A model generated the notes under the pieces. The model was not told the DNA's origin. It saw only the letters and a list, made by a program, of their open reading frames with translations, and did no database searches. A stretch of DNA of 10,443 nucleotides from Sodalis-like endosymbiont of Proechinophthirus fluctus (lineage in GTDB: Bacteria; Pseudomonadota; Gammaproteobacteria; Enterobacterales; Enterobacteriaceae): the NCBI RefSeq assembly GCF_001602625.1, contig NZ_LECR01000047.1, positions 847 to 11,289 of the forward strand, written 5' to 3'. The position numbers were made by a program, and so were the translations under genes. Below are positions 1-6,945 of this stretch, piece by piece (position 1 is the first letter of the stretch; each line of letters begins with the position of its first letter).

Positions 1-267
1 TTGCTGGTGCTGGAATGTGTGCCGGTGGCGCTGGCGGAACGTATCACCCAGGAGTTGGGCATCCCGGTTATTGGTATCGGTGCCGGCAGTGTTACTGACG
101 GCCAGATCCTAGTCATGCAGGACGCGCTCGGCATAACCGGAGATAGCGCGCCCTCCTTCACTAAGAATTTTCTCTCGGCAAACGGGGATATTGCCGCAGC
201 CGTGCGCCGCTATGTGCAAGAGGTTGAAGCCGGGCACTTTCCAGCCGCCGAACACAGCTTTCACTAA
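1..267 (+). CDS. panB: Ketopantoate hydroxymethyltransferase, C-terminal 88 residues (5' end outside window)
   Basis: PanB transfers a one-carbon unit from 5,10-methylene-tetrahydrofolate to 2-oxoisovalerate to give ketopantoate, the first committed step of pantothenate synthesis in the cytoplasm. The visible part opens inside the gene with [16 protein letters not shown], which matches the E. coli region around the catalytic glutamate (ECVP). The glycine-rich PVIGIGAG and [15 protein letters not shown] follow, and the protein ends in EHSFH like E. coli PanB. No stop or frameshift occurs in the visible part. The TTG at position 1 is an internal leucine codon, not a start. The TAA stop at 265-267 lies 14 bases before the panC GTG, so the two genes are almost certainly co-transcribed. 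I infer that the whole gene is intact, but two thirds of it is not visible. Confidence 0.96.
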   Translation: MLVLECVPVALAERITQELGIPVIGIGAGSVTDGQILVMQDALGITGDSAPSFTKNFLSANGDIAAAVRRYVQEVEAGHFPAAEHSFH

Positions 268-270
268 TGA

Positions 271-275
271 AGGAG
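271..275 (+). promoter_or_regulatory. Shine-Dalgarno of panC (AGGAG)
   Basis: AGGAG lies six bases before GTG 282. It decides the panC start: an in-frame ATG at 267 overlaps the panB stop, would place this AGGAG inside the coding region, and would add five residues (MKETP) absent from E. coli PanC. Confidence 0.75.
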
Positions 276-281
276 ACTCCT

Positions 282-1136
282 GTGCTGATTATCGAAACGC
301 CGCCGTCGCTGCGTCAGACGGTTAAACAGTGGCGTCAAGAACATAAACGCATCGCCCTCATTCCGACAATGGGCAATTTGCATGAAGGACATATGTCGCT
401 GATTGATGTCGGGCGAACCCATGCGGATAAAGTTGTGGTGAGCGTTTTCGTCAATCTAATGCAGTTCGACCGACAGGAAGATCTGGCGGCTTATCCGCGC
501 ACGCTGGAAGAGGACTGCGAAAAGTTGACCCGGCGCGGCGTGGACATGGTATTTGCTCCGACGACTGCGGTGATTTATACAGACAGTCTGGCCATACAGA
601 CCTTTGTTGATGTGCCGCGCTTCGCCAATATCCTGGAAGGAGAAAACCGTCCGGGCCATTTCCGAGGCGTGGCCACGATTGTCAGCAAACTGTTTAATCT
701 GGTACAACCGGACGTGGCCTGCTTTGGCGAAAAGGACTTTCAGCAATTGGCGCTTATTCGTCAACTGGTGCGGGACATGAACTATGATATCGACATTATC
801 GGCGTACCGACAGTGCGCGCTGCCGATGGTCTGGCGCTCAGTTCGCGTAACAGTTACCTGAGCGCCGAAGAGCGCCGTCTGGCGCCGCAGCTCAACCAGG
901 TGCTTACGCGGCTGGTAGCGCAGATGCGCGCCGGGAATCGCCATACCGACGGTCTGCTAGCAGCTGCTGTGGAGCAACTGCTACAGGCCGGTCTGACACC
1001 AGATATTCTGGTTATTCGCGACGCCGAAACCCTGCAGCCATTGACGATTGATAGCCAGCGGGCAGTGGTGTTATTCACTGCCTGGTTGGGTAAGGTTAGG
1101 CTAATCGATAATGCGCAAGTAGATCTCATTTCATAA
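282..1136 (+). CDS. panC: Pantothenate synthetase (pantoate--beta-alanine ligase)
   Basis: PanC condenses pantoate with beta-alanine using ATP, through a pantoyl-adenylate, as the last step of pantothenate synthesis. The frame gives 284 residues from GTG 282 (E. coli has 283). Family landmarks are present: [10 protein letters not shown] at 28-37 (the HIGH-type nucleotide site), [12 protein letters not shown] near 123-134, FGEKDFQQ at 148-155 and LALSSRN at 184-190 (the KMSKS-like loop). Several usually conserved positions are altered: FVNPMQF reads FVNLMQF (Leu59), DRPEDL reads DRQEDL, and the IYP motif reads IYT (Thr100). The frame is open, so the protein may work, but the changed prolines fit relaxed selection. 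The neighbouring beta-alanine gene panD is dead, so beta-alanine would have to come from elsewhere. Confidence 0.95.
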   Translation: MLIIETPPSLRQTVKQWRQEHKRIALIPTMGNLHEGHMSLIDVGRTHADKVVVSVFVNLMQFDRQEDLAAYPRTLEEDCEKLTRRGVDMVFAPTTAVIYTDSLAIQTFVDVPRFANILEGENRPGHFRGVATIVSKLFNLVQPDVACFGEKDFQQLALIRQLVRDMNYDIDIIGVPTVRAADGLALSSRNSYLSAEERRLAPQLNQVLTRLVAQMRAGNRHTDGLLAAAVEQLLQAGLTPDILVIRDAETLQPLTIDSQRAVVLFTAWLGKVRLIDNAQVDLIS

Positions 1137-1156
1137 TGATAAGAAGGCTTAAGCTC

Positions 1157-1545
1157 ATGCAACGCACCATGTTACGAGGCAAGTTGCACCGGGCGCATGT
1201 TACCCAGGCGGATAGATCTCCATTACGAAGACTTCTTCGCCATCGATCAGGGCTTTCTCGATGTGGCGGGGATCTTGGAGTATGAAAAGCGATTTACATC
1301 TATAACGTCGATAACGGCCGACGTTTCTCCCTCTATGCGATTACCGATGAACAGCGGATCGCGCATCATTTCGGTGAACTGCGCTGCTGCGCCCCCGCTT
1401 CGACGATCTGCTGATTATCTTCGCCTATATGCAAATGCTGGATGAAGAGGCGCTTCACCACGCCCCGAAGCTCGCCTATTTCGACGAGCACAATAAATTG
1501 CAGCGCATCGCCAAAGCGCTACTACCACTGGTGCAATGTGACATG
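1157..1545 (+). pseudogene. panD: Aspartate 1-decarboxylase, broken by several frameshifts
   Basis: PanD normally makes beta-alanine from aspartate and activates itself by cleaving a Gly-Ser bond to form a pyruvoyl group. ATG 1157, with AAGAAGG just upstream, opens MQRTMLRGKLHRAHVTQAD, clearly the PanD N-terminus. The frame breaks near 1213, continues as LHYEDFFAIDQGFLDVAGILE, changes again for AIYIYNVDNGRRFSLYAIT, again for GSRIISVN, and again for DDLLIIFAYMQMLDEEA and AYFDEHNKLQRIAKALLP. The whole gene length is therefore present in pieces. The self-cleavage segment, HYEGSCAID in E. coli, reads HYEDFFAID, so both the Gly and the pyruvoyl-forming Ser are lost. This gene cannot make active enzyme even if the reading frame were repaired. 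The end is approximate; the last frame reaches TAG at 1570. Confidence 0.93.
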
Positions 1546-1568
1546 AGCTCAGTACGACGAAGCATAAA

Positions 1569-2300
1569 TTAGGTGCGCAGGCCGAGTCCGCTCTGGATAT
1601 GCTTCCAGCACAGAAGACAAAACACCACGGTGAAGGCCACTAACACCGCAAGCTTAAAGCGCTAGCGACACATAGTCAATTCCCAAAAGCTATAGCGGAA
1701 GTCGCTAACCATAATAGACCACCGGGTTTAGCCGCAACACCACCTGCCAAAAAGGCAGCAACAGCGACAGTGAGTAGAACCCTGCCCAGATAGGTCAGTG
1801 GCGTTAGCACGAAGGTCGGGTTAACACGAAGGTCGAGATAATACTAATGTCGTCGACACTCTCAGCGAATACGGCATTGAGCAATCTCGCCAGCGAAAAC
1901 AGCACCGCCATAAAGAATAGCGACACCACGGTCACCAGAATACCGATGCAAATCACGCGCGGCCACCCCGCAGCTGACATGGTCCGCGATGATTACATGG
2001 ATCAGGGTAGTGCTACTAGAGGCTCTTCGATATTGCGATGAAATTTGGTGTTGAAGAACGACGATAGGACTTCGGTGTAGGTGTTGGTAATCACGGCCAC
2101 TATAATCAGGAACGGCACGATAAACTGTATGTATAATGACCGTGCATGGCGCCAATTTGCGATCTGATGAGATTGCTGAAAATGATAAAATACAGCGTGA
2201 TGGTAATCACCGGTGACACTAGGGTTTGTATAAAGATCCTGTATAAGCTGTTTATATATTTAATAAATATAATTTTTAATACTACCCAATATAGTTGGCG
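1569..2300 (-). pseudogene. yadH: ABC-2 type transporter permease YadH, broken
   Basis: YadH is the membrane permease partner of the ATPase YadG in an uncharacterised ABC exporter. On the minus strand, QLYWVVLK and then IQTLVSPVITITLYFIIF, SNLI and IGAMHG match the E. coli YadH N-terminus. Further frames give HVIIADHV, FSLARLLNAVFAESVDDISI, TFVLTPLTYLG and, near the end, a GLGLRT* that matches E. coli GRGLRS. All regions are found in order, with multiple frameshifts and in-frame stops (for example in the NPVVYYG* segment). A 17-nt tandem duplication at 1808-1841 is one of the lesions. The 5' part around 2225-2290 has become strongly AT-rich. Its start is fused to a yadG fragment (see next entry). 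The coordinates are those of the recognisable remains. Confidence 0.9.
1808..1841. repeat. 17-nt tandem duplication inside yadH
   Basis: CACGAAGGTCGGGTTAA is followed directly by CACGAAGGTCGAGATAA, 15 of 17 bases identical. On the coding (minus) strand this falls in the segment encoding TFVLTPLT. Because 17 is not a multiple of three, the duplication shifts the frame, so it is one of the inactivating events. The two differences between copies show it is not brand new. Confidence 0.8.
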
Positions 2301-2657
2301 AAGACACCCGCCGCGCTTGCCGCGGCCTGCTGGTGCTCCACGCCGTAGTTGATGAGCTACGATTTGATAGATGGTTTCAAACAGGTTGAAATTACACTCC
2401 TGCGGCACCAGACCAATCATCTAGCGTCTCGCATTGACGATGTCCTTATCGATATCGTAGATGAACACTTTTGCTTTATCAGCAGTCTTGTTCACCAGAA
2501 CACTGATGATACTGATAGTGGTGGATTGTCTCGCCCCATTGTGGGTCCAATCAGCACATAGAAATTGCCGGCTTCCAGGTTCAGATAGATCCCTTTTAGA
2601 ACCTGTACGCTTCCTGCGTAGGTCTTGGTCAACTACTCCAACTCCAATGCATATCAT
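2301..2657 (-). pseudogene. yadG: ABC transporter ATPase YadG, N-terminal fragment, broken
   Basis: YadG is the ATP-binding subunit paired with YadH. On the minus strand the pieces read ALELE*LTKTYAG, VQVLKGIYLNLEAGNFYVLIGP, then after a 2-nt insertion NGARQSTTISIISVLVNKTA, DIDKDIVNARR*, and GLVPQECNFNLFETIYQIV. This is the first 110 or so residues of E. coli YadG (308 residues). Lesions include an in-frame TAG near codon 10, the insertion in front of the Walker A motif, a Walker A changed from GAGKST to GARQST (catalytic Lys lost) and another TAG before GLVPQE. The Walker B, signature and C-terminal parts are absent: sequence passes from about NYGVEHQQA straight into the start of yadH, so roughly 600 bp has been deleted. 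Confidence 0.88.
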
Positions 2658-2773
2658 TTGTGACGAGTTACTTTATTCTAAACGGTTTTCAGGAACTGAT
2701 TTTAAAACACCAACACTTGGCCTATGGCCTATATTAAATTACATTACGACAGCTTTACGGGCTATTAACATCG

Positions 2774-3464
2774 ATGAAAGACATTTCAGCCTCAGTAACA
2801 ACCAGGATTGCTCTAGGCTTCTGTATGAAGAGGATCCTGGCTTCTTTGAGAGGCTGTCGCTGGCGCAAAAGCCACGCTTTTTGTGAACTGGCTGTTCCGA
2901 CAGCCGTGTCTCGGCGGAAAGATTGACCGGGCTGGAGCCGGGAGAGCTGTTTGTGCAACGCAATGTGGCCAACCTGGTTATTCATACCCCGATCTCAATT
3001 ACCTGTCGGTCGTGCAATATTCGGTCGACATACTGTAGGTCGAACATATTATCATCTACGTCCAATTACTACGGCGGCTGCTGAGGCATGCAAGCGACTA
3101 TCGACAATCACGAACTGGGGCTTATCGACAACTATCTGCTGCATCTCCTTGATTTATAGTACAAGATTTGTGGTACAAATAGTTCACTGCTGGGTAAGCT
3201 TCATCCCGAGGACCGCGCCAACATCCTCAGCGAGATTAGTTAGTGTACGAGATTAGTGTAATTGAGCAGGTATATAACCTGAGACAATTCAACCATTATG
3301 CGCTCTGCCTGGAAATAAGGCTAGAAGGTGACTGTCTACGACTAGGTATACGCCATTCACGAGGGACCACCCGCGATCTGGAACTTACCGCTACCAGCCA
3401 CGAGACGCTGGAACAGCGTTATCTTCAGGGAATAACTACAATGCTGCAGCGATACGGCAGTTAA
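2774..3464 (+). pseudogene. can: Beta-carbonic anhydrase, broken
   Basis: Can interconverts CO2 and bicarbonate using zinc and supplies bicarbonate for carboxylations. ATG 2774 opens MKDI; a shift leads to SLSNNQDCSRLLYEEDPG, FFERLSLAQKPRFL and then a TGA at 2884-2886 where E. coli has Trp. Beyond it [19 protein letters not shown] and [15 protein letters not shown] are nearly perfect, so the first zinc Cys/Asp pair survives. After about 2990 the frame shifts repeatedly. The CGHYGCGG zinc loop reads roughly SNYYGGC, losing the usual Cys-x-x-His order. Later pieces (ELGLIDNYLLHL, SSLLGKLHPEDRANILSEIS, VIEQVYNL, TRDLELTATSHETLEQRY) reach the natural C-terminus and TAA 3462. The gene is full length but cannot be translated as one protein. 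Confidence 0.93.
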
Positions 3465-3479
3465 TTCAACTGACGTCCG

Positions 3480-3622
3480 TTTATCGACAGATGTTCACTT
3501 AACCGACAGTTGTCCTTTTTAACCGACACAACAGACCTGCATCCGCTTAACCCATTGATATTCATTTAACCCATTAGTGTCCACTGAACCTATTTACGTC
3601 TACTTAACCAATCAGTGTTTGC
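3480..3622. repeat. Degenerate array of about seven 19-20 bp units with a TTAACC core
   Basis: Units begin at 3480 (TTTATCGAC), 3499 (TTAACCGAC), 3519 (TTAACCGAC, followed by an extra 8-9 bases), 3547 (TTAACCCATT), 3566 (TTAACCCATT), 3585 (TGAACCTATT) and 3604 (TTAACCAATC). Several units end in a T-x-T-x-CAC-like tail, so the consensus is about TTAACCsAyWGnTGTYCAC. Spacing is mostly 19-20 bp. The array starts 16 bases after the end of can and precedes the AT-rich island. IS21-family elements carry multiple short repeats at their ends, so this could be the relic of such an end, but no transposase is recognisable beside it. A regulator-binding array is another possibility. Confidence 0.6.
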
Positions 3623-3925
3623 GTTGTAGCTTGGAATCCTGTTATCGCTCCGGCCAATGGCTACTTTCCACCCCACATCCAAGCGATCCTGTACACCACA
3701 CGCGGTCTTTAACTACACAAACCCTGTTGGAGATGAAGTTTGTCCTCTCCCCCAGGTCGACATTGTTAACACGGCAATCATTTATTGCGGTAGTTTCGAT
3801 AGTAATGTTCATTGTATTTTTAGATATGGGAAACGTTTTTAAGATACCGTTGTCTATTCAGCAAAAAGCTCCACTATTAAGATAAGGAACTTTGCTTTAT
3901 CCCTTTGTACCTTCAACTGCGTTAA
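3623..3925. other. Unassigned stretch between the repeat array and the F-box ORF
   Basis: I could not recognise a protein in any frame here. An open frame of about 100 codons crosses it (3577-3885, plus) but starts inside the repeat array, has no visible ribosome site and resembles nothing I know, so I treat it as chance or as part of a decayed element. Composition drifts from mixed to AT-rich at about 3770, marking the approximate left edge of the AT-rich island. Confidence 0.45.
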
Positions 3926-3946
3926 GTGTTAGTGCAGATTGGTAGG

Positions 3947-4177
3947 ATGTTCACAAGTGACAAGCATAAAAATATAAATAATCTACCACTTGAAATACTC
4001 GAGTATATATTTAAATATATTGGTAAGGACAAATTCAACACGCGTTTAATCTGTCATGCATTCAATAATATTGTTGATGAAATTATTACTGAATATAAAT
4101 TGGTTAAGATCGAGTATAGTGAAATCATGATTGAATCAGGATTTAATGCAAAATTAGTTAATGAACTTATAAAATAA
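3947..4177 (+). CDS. Small F-box-like protein (eukaryotic-type domain), probably truncated
   Basis: The frame gives 76 residues from ATG 3947; GTG 3926 is an alternative start adding seven residues. Neither start has a clear Shine-Dalgarno. Residues 11-48 read INNLPLEILEYIFKYIG, then KDKFNTRLICHAFNNIVDEI. This fits the F-box pattern: LPxEILxxIF, a spacer, then an R/S-x-V/I-C-x-x-F-N-x-x-V/I core. F-boxes bind Skp1 in eukaryotic SCF ubiquitin ligases. Bacterial F-box proteins are known as effectors in intracellular bacteria such as Legionella. The gene lies in a strongly AT-rich island unlike its neighbours, suggesting acquisition from outside. Reading on after the TAA at 4175, the same frame stays open for 11 codons, so the stop may be a recent truncation of a longer protein. 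The motif call is by eye; expression and function are unknown. Confidence 0.55.
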   Translation: MFTSDKHKNINNLPLEILEYIFKYIGKDKFNTRLICHAFNNIVDEIITEYKLVKIEYSEIMIESGFNAKLVNELIK

Positions 4178-4680
4178 ATTGAAGAAGACAAAAGATTTTT
4201 TAAAAAATTGTAGAGCTCCGCATGAAGCAGGATTTGATGTGAGTCATATATTTTTTTTGCTAAAAAAGAAGATAATATAATAAAATTATTATTAAATTAT
4301 TTTGTAATTTTACATGAGATAGAGGCTGGCATAGAGTATATTTATTACCTTACTACCCAGGACACAGGGATACAAACTTTATAGTAGAAAACGGAAATGT
4401 ACTGCTTAGAATAGGGTTCATTCTATTTCACGCTCATACTTTATCGAAAAAGTATTGAAGCACATATTTTATATTGGATACCTAGCTAAACGTGACGTAC
4501 GTGAGCAGAATTTTATATTGAAAAATGTTAATTATCTCCATGACGATGGAGTTTAACACGGAATTTATTTTTACTTTTGCTCATCTAGAAGAGAAAGGAT
4601 GATATTTTATATTAGCTGAACGGAGTAAAGAGCTTGGTAGATACTTTAGCAAGATAAATATTAACCTCTAAATTACCGTT
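4178..4680 (+). pseudogene. Decayed AT-rich continuation of the F-box gene, with ankyrin-like patches
   Basis: After the TAA at 4175-4177 the same frame reads IEEDKRFFKKL before TAG 4211. A second frame then gives RAPHEAGFDVSHIFFLLKK (to about 4268). A one-base shift in an A run returns to the first frame with EDNIIKLLLNYFV up to TAG near 4382. Joined, HIFFLLKK-EDNIIKLLLNY resembles the two helices of an ankyrin repeat (HxAxxxGnxxIVKLLLxx), but it is poor. A 48-codon open piece at 4410-4553 contains KHIFYIGYLAKRDV, again HIF followed by a K/R-D/E pair, and around 4600-4670 a piece reads FILAERSKELGRYFSKI. I infer one former gene with an N-terminal F-box and a repeat-rich tail, broken at homopolymers. 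The ankyrin reading is tentative. Confidence 0.35.
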
Positions 4681-4994
4681 GCCGATATTTCTAAATAAGC
4701 AGCTTCGTGGCAACTAACCTAAGAATGACAGAAAATATATTTCTGATTACTAACATGATATGTATAGGGTTATAAATTAAATTGCTTAGAATGTTCACTC
4801 TATGAGAGAATTTGACGCACAATCGGGAGTCATGGTATTCCCAGTGCCTGTTTTAGCATGAGATTCTTATGTCAAACATAATCTGTGGTTTTAGATAGAC
4901 AGGATATTGTGATTTTTATTGTGGCAACAGCATATACCATGAAGTAACAGCATAAATCTTTCCATACCACAAAGCTTCAGTGATGATTTTAATT
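4681..4994. other. AT-rich non-coding stretch, right part of the island
   Basis: No gene, RNA or clear regulatory site is seen. TGCTTAGAAT...TTCACTCTAT at about 4783-4803 echoes TGCTTAGAAT...TTCATTCTAT at about 4402-4426, so part of the island may be internally repeated. Composition returns towards the chromosomal average near 4990-5040. Confidence 0.4.
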
Positions 4995-5030
4995 AACCCG
5001 TACCCAGCGCATCCAGCTGAGTACGGGGTT
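4995..5030 (-). terminator. Stem-loop downstream of hpt, possible terminator
   Basis: AACCCGTAC at 4995-5003 pairs with GTACGGGGTT at 5021-5030 with one bulge, and inside it CAGC 5005-5008 pairs with GCTG 5016-5019, leaving a seven-base loop. Read on the minus strand it follows hpt by about 130 bases. The downstream tail (AATTAAAATC) is AT-rich but lacks a clean U run, so terminator activity is uncertain. Confidence 0.4.
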
Positions 5031-5159
5031 TAAAGAGATCTATTTTCTATTCCAACCCACTTAAAGGTAAATCTCTTAGCCGCTTTCCATAGACTTGCCG
5101 TGCCTCACCTCTGTGGTCTTACTTCCCCAGACGCCAATATTCCTGGACAACCTATCGAC

Positions 5160-5702
5160 TTAGGCGGATTCTACAGGCGTCACAACTTTGCCGATATAGG
5201 GTAAGTGTCGGTAACGCTGGGCATAATCGATACCGTAGCCGACAACAAATTCATCGGGAATGGTAAATCCTACCCACTCTACCGTTACCTTGACTTCCCG
5301 ACGGTCTGGTTTATCGAGCAGCGTGCAAATAGCGAGGGATTTTGGCTGGCGCAAGGCGAGGATCTCGCGAACCCTACTCAGGGTATTGCCAGAATCGATG
5401 ATATCTTCGACAATTAATACATCCTTGCCGCGGATATCCTCATCAAGATCTTTCAGGATTTTCACATCGCGGCTTGAGCTCATACCACTGCCGTAGCTAG
5501 AAGCGGTCATGAAATCCACTTCATGCGCCAAGGTAACCGCGCGGCAAAGGTCTGCCATAAACATGAACGATCCCCGTAATAAACCTACCAGCACCATTTC
5601 ACTGCCACTATCGCGATAATGTTCGCTGATGGACTGCCCCAGTTCGGCGATGCACTTAGCGATCTCTTGTTCGGAGATTATGACTTCCACATGATGTTTC
5701 AT
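5160..5702 (-). CDS. hpt: Hypoxanthine phosphoribosyltransferase
   Basis: Hpt joins hypoxanthine (and less well guanine) to PRPP to make IMP or GMP, the purine salvage step in the cytoplasm. The 180-residue frame is intact and close to E. coli Hpt throughout. [12 protein letters not shown] at 41-52 and SYGSGM at 69-74 are in place. The PRPP-binding motif [14 protein letters not shown] lies at 95-108, and the base-binding region with [20 protein letters not shown] is at 148-167. An in-frame TAA two codons upstream fixes ATG 5702 as the start; GGAG lies about 10 bases before it. Only the last few residues (VVTPVESA) differ from the E. coli end. It stands alone among decayed neighbours, which suggests purine salvage is still under selection. 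The gene reads towards the AT-rich island. Confidence 0.97.
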   Translation of the reverse strand: MKHHVEVIISEQEIAKCIAELGQSISEHYRDSGSEMVLVGLLRGSFMFMADLCRAVTLAHEVDFMTASSYGSGMSSSRDVKILKDLDEDIRGKDVLIVEDIIDSGNTLSRVREILALRQPKSLAICTLLDKPDRREVKVTVEWVGFTIPDEFVVGYGIDYAQRYRHLPYIGKVVTPVESA

Positions 5703-5961
5703 AAATTATCTACTCCACTGATATTATTCAGTTAAAATCCTAGCAGACGTACATGAATACCCGTTATTGCCACAGAGATTGCTCTACGGAATCTTGCACA
5801 ATCAGGCACAACGCATTGCAGCTTCAAGCACTGCGAGGGGAGTTAACGTCGGAGGTGAGGGCGTGAAGGTCGTGGCGAATATGAGCACATTACCGACTTA
5901 TTCGGTTGAAGGCACTAATAACCCACATATGGACGCCTTTATTTATTCGCACTACCCCCAG
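5703..5961. other. Region upstream of hpt, no recognised gene
   Basis: This stretch should hold the hpt promoter (minus strand). A TAATAT at about 5723-5728, read on the minus strand, could be a -10 box, but no convincing -35 accompanies it. An open frame at 5767-5994 (plus) resembles nothing I know and runs into the antisense of the GMC pseudogene, so I do not call it. Confidence 0.4.
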
Positions 5962-6945
5962 CTAGAGACAGTGGTCAGTCTTAATCGTATCTGATGCCCT
6001 TTCGCCTATCACCACGCATGGCGTCATGGTATTGCCGCTAGGGAAATTAGGCAAGGCGAGGCGTAACCTATCGATGCCGTTAGCGGCAGTTCCACCACCG
6101 ATATTGCGTCTCGTCCTGTATTAGCCGTGCAGAGCTGGTGCCAGTAGTTCACCGCCGAATTACGCATATAGGCCTTCATCTCCTGGGGACTGAGATTGCC
6201 CCGGTAATGACTCTCCATTGACCAAGCTATGAAAGACGGGGAAGTTGCCAAGCTCGCAGCAATGCTCGATGTTGGCAAACAACATCCTGAAATAGTCGGG
6301 ATGCGACAGCATATTGGCCTCTATGCGTATCGGGATCATCCACATCATGGCCAGAAAGCAGTCGTGGCCGTCGACTTTTTGGGTAGCAAGGCCCGGGTGA
6401 ACATCGTTCATCCATGCGCGCCCCTCCTAGGGCCTCTGTTTCCGCACTCGGCGCGGGGAAACTCGACCGGGCAATGAAACGTATCTGGGCGCACTCGGCT
6501 GGCATAAATTTTCCAATATAAAGTGGCTTCGGAACTGCCATGCCATATCGGCTGCGGCATGTGATACAGCTATAAGGAGACGTGGTTCTAGTGATTCTGG
6601 GCCCACGGCCCACACCCGGTAAATGCTACACCACCGGGATGCCGTGCCGCTGGCAACCCGTCCTGCCAGACCGATGCCGGAATGCATCAAGACCTTGGGC
6701 ATATGAATCGCTCCCAGTGAAAGAGTGACTTCATACTCAGCCATGTAGTGACGCATCGCCGCCGCCTGGACCACCTCCACGCCTACCACTATCTTGTCCT
6801 GAAAGATTAAGCTTGCTTACCATGGTCCATATTAATACCGTTAGATTGAGCCGGCCCATGAATGGATACACATAAGAACAGAAGATTGAGGAACACCACC
6901 CACTGCTTGAAGGATTACTGTCCATGGTCCGGTGATGCACCATTG
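5962..6945 (-). pseudogene. GMC-family FAD oxidoreductase, N-terminally truncated and frameshifted
   Basis: GMC enzymes (choline, alcohol and sugar dehydrogenases) oxidise alcohols with FAD. On the minus strand several frames give family landmarks in order: AYVYPFMGRLNLTVL (usual AYLxPxxxRPNLTV), VVGVEVVQ, VTLSLGAIHMPKVLMHSGIG (GMC signature 2, usual SAGAIxSPxLLMLSGIG), IEANMLSHPDYFRMLF, NYWHQLCTANTGRDAISVV with the catalytic His, and the C-terminal SGNTMTPCVVIGERASD with the conserved Asn. Shifts separate nearly every block. The N-terminal Rossmann FAD motif is not recognisable and the middle is shortened. The substrate cannot be told. E. coli has gcd and cueO here, so this gene is either a lineage-specific insertion or an older neighbour lost from E. 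coli. Confidence 0.82.

Noticed and set aside
267..281. ATG at 267 as the panC start
   Set aside because: It would place the AGGAG ribosome site inside the gene and add five residues not found in E. coli PanC; GTG 282 fits spacing and alignment.
456..944. 162-codon open frame on the minus strand inside panC
   Set aside because: Antisense shadow of a well-supported gene, with no recognisable product.
3480..3622. CRISPR array
   Set aside because: Units are contiguous and degenerate at 19-20 bp with no spacers; this is a tandem repeat.
3577..3885. 102-codon plus-strand frame with a hydrophobic segment (possible small membrane protein)
   Set aside because: It starts inside the repeat array, lacks a ribosome site, and the hydrophobic stretch comes from AT-rich sequence.
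5767..5994. 75-codon plus-strand frame upstream of hpt
   Set aside because: No recognisable motif, and its end overlaps the antisense of the GMC C-terminus.
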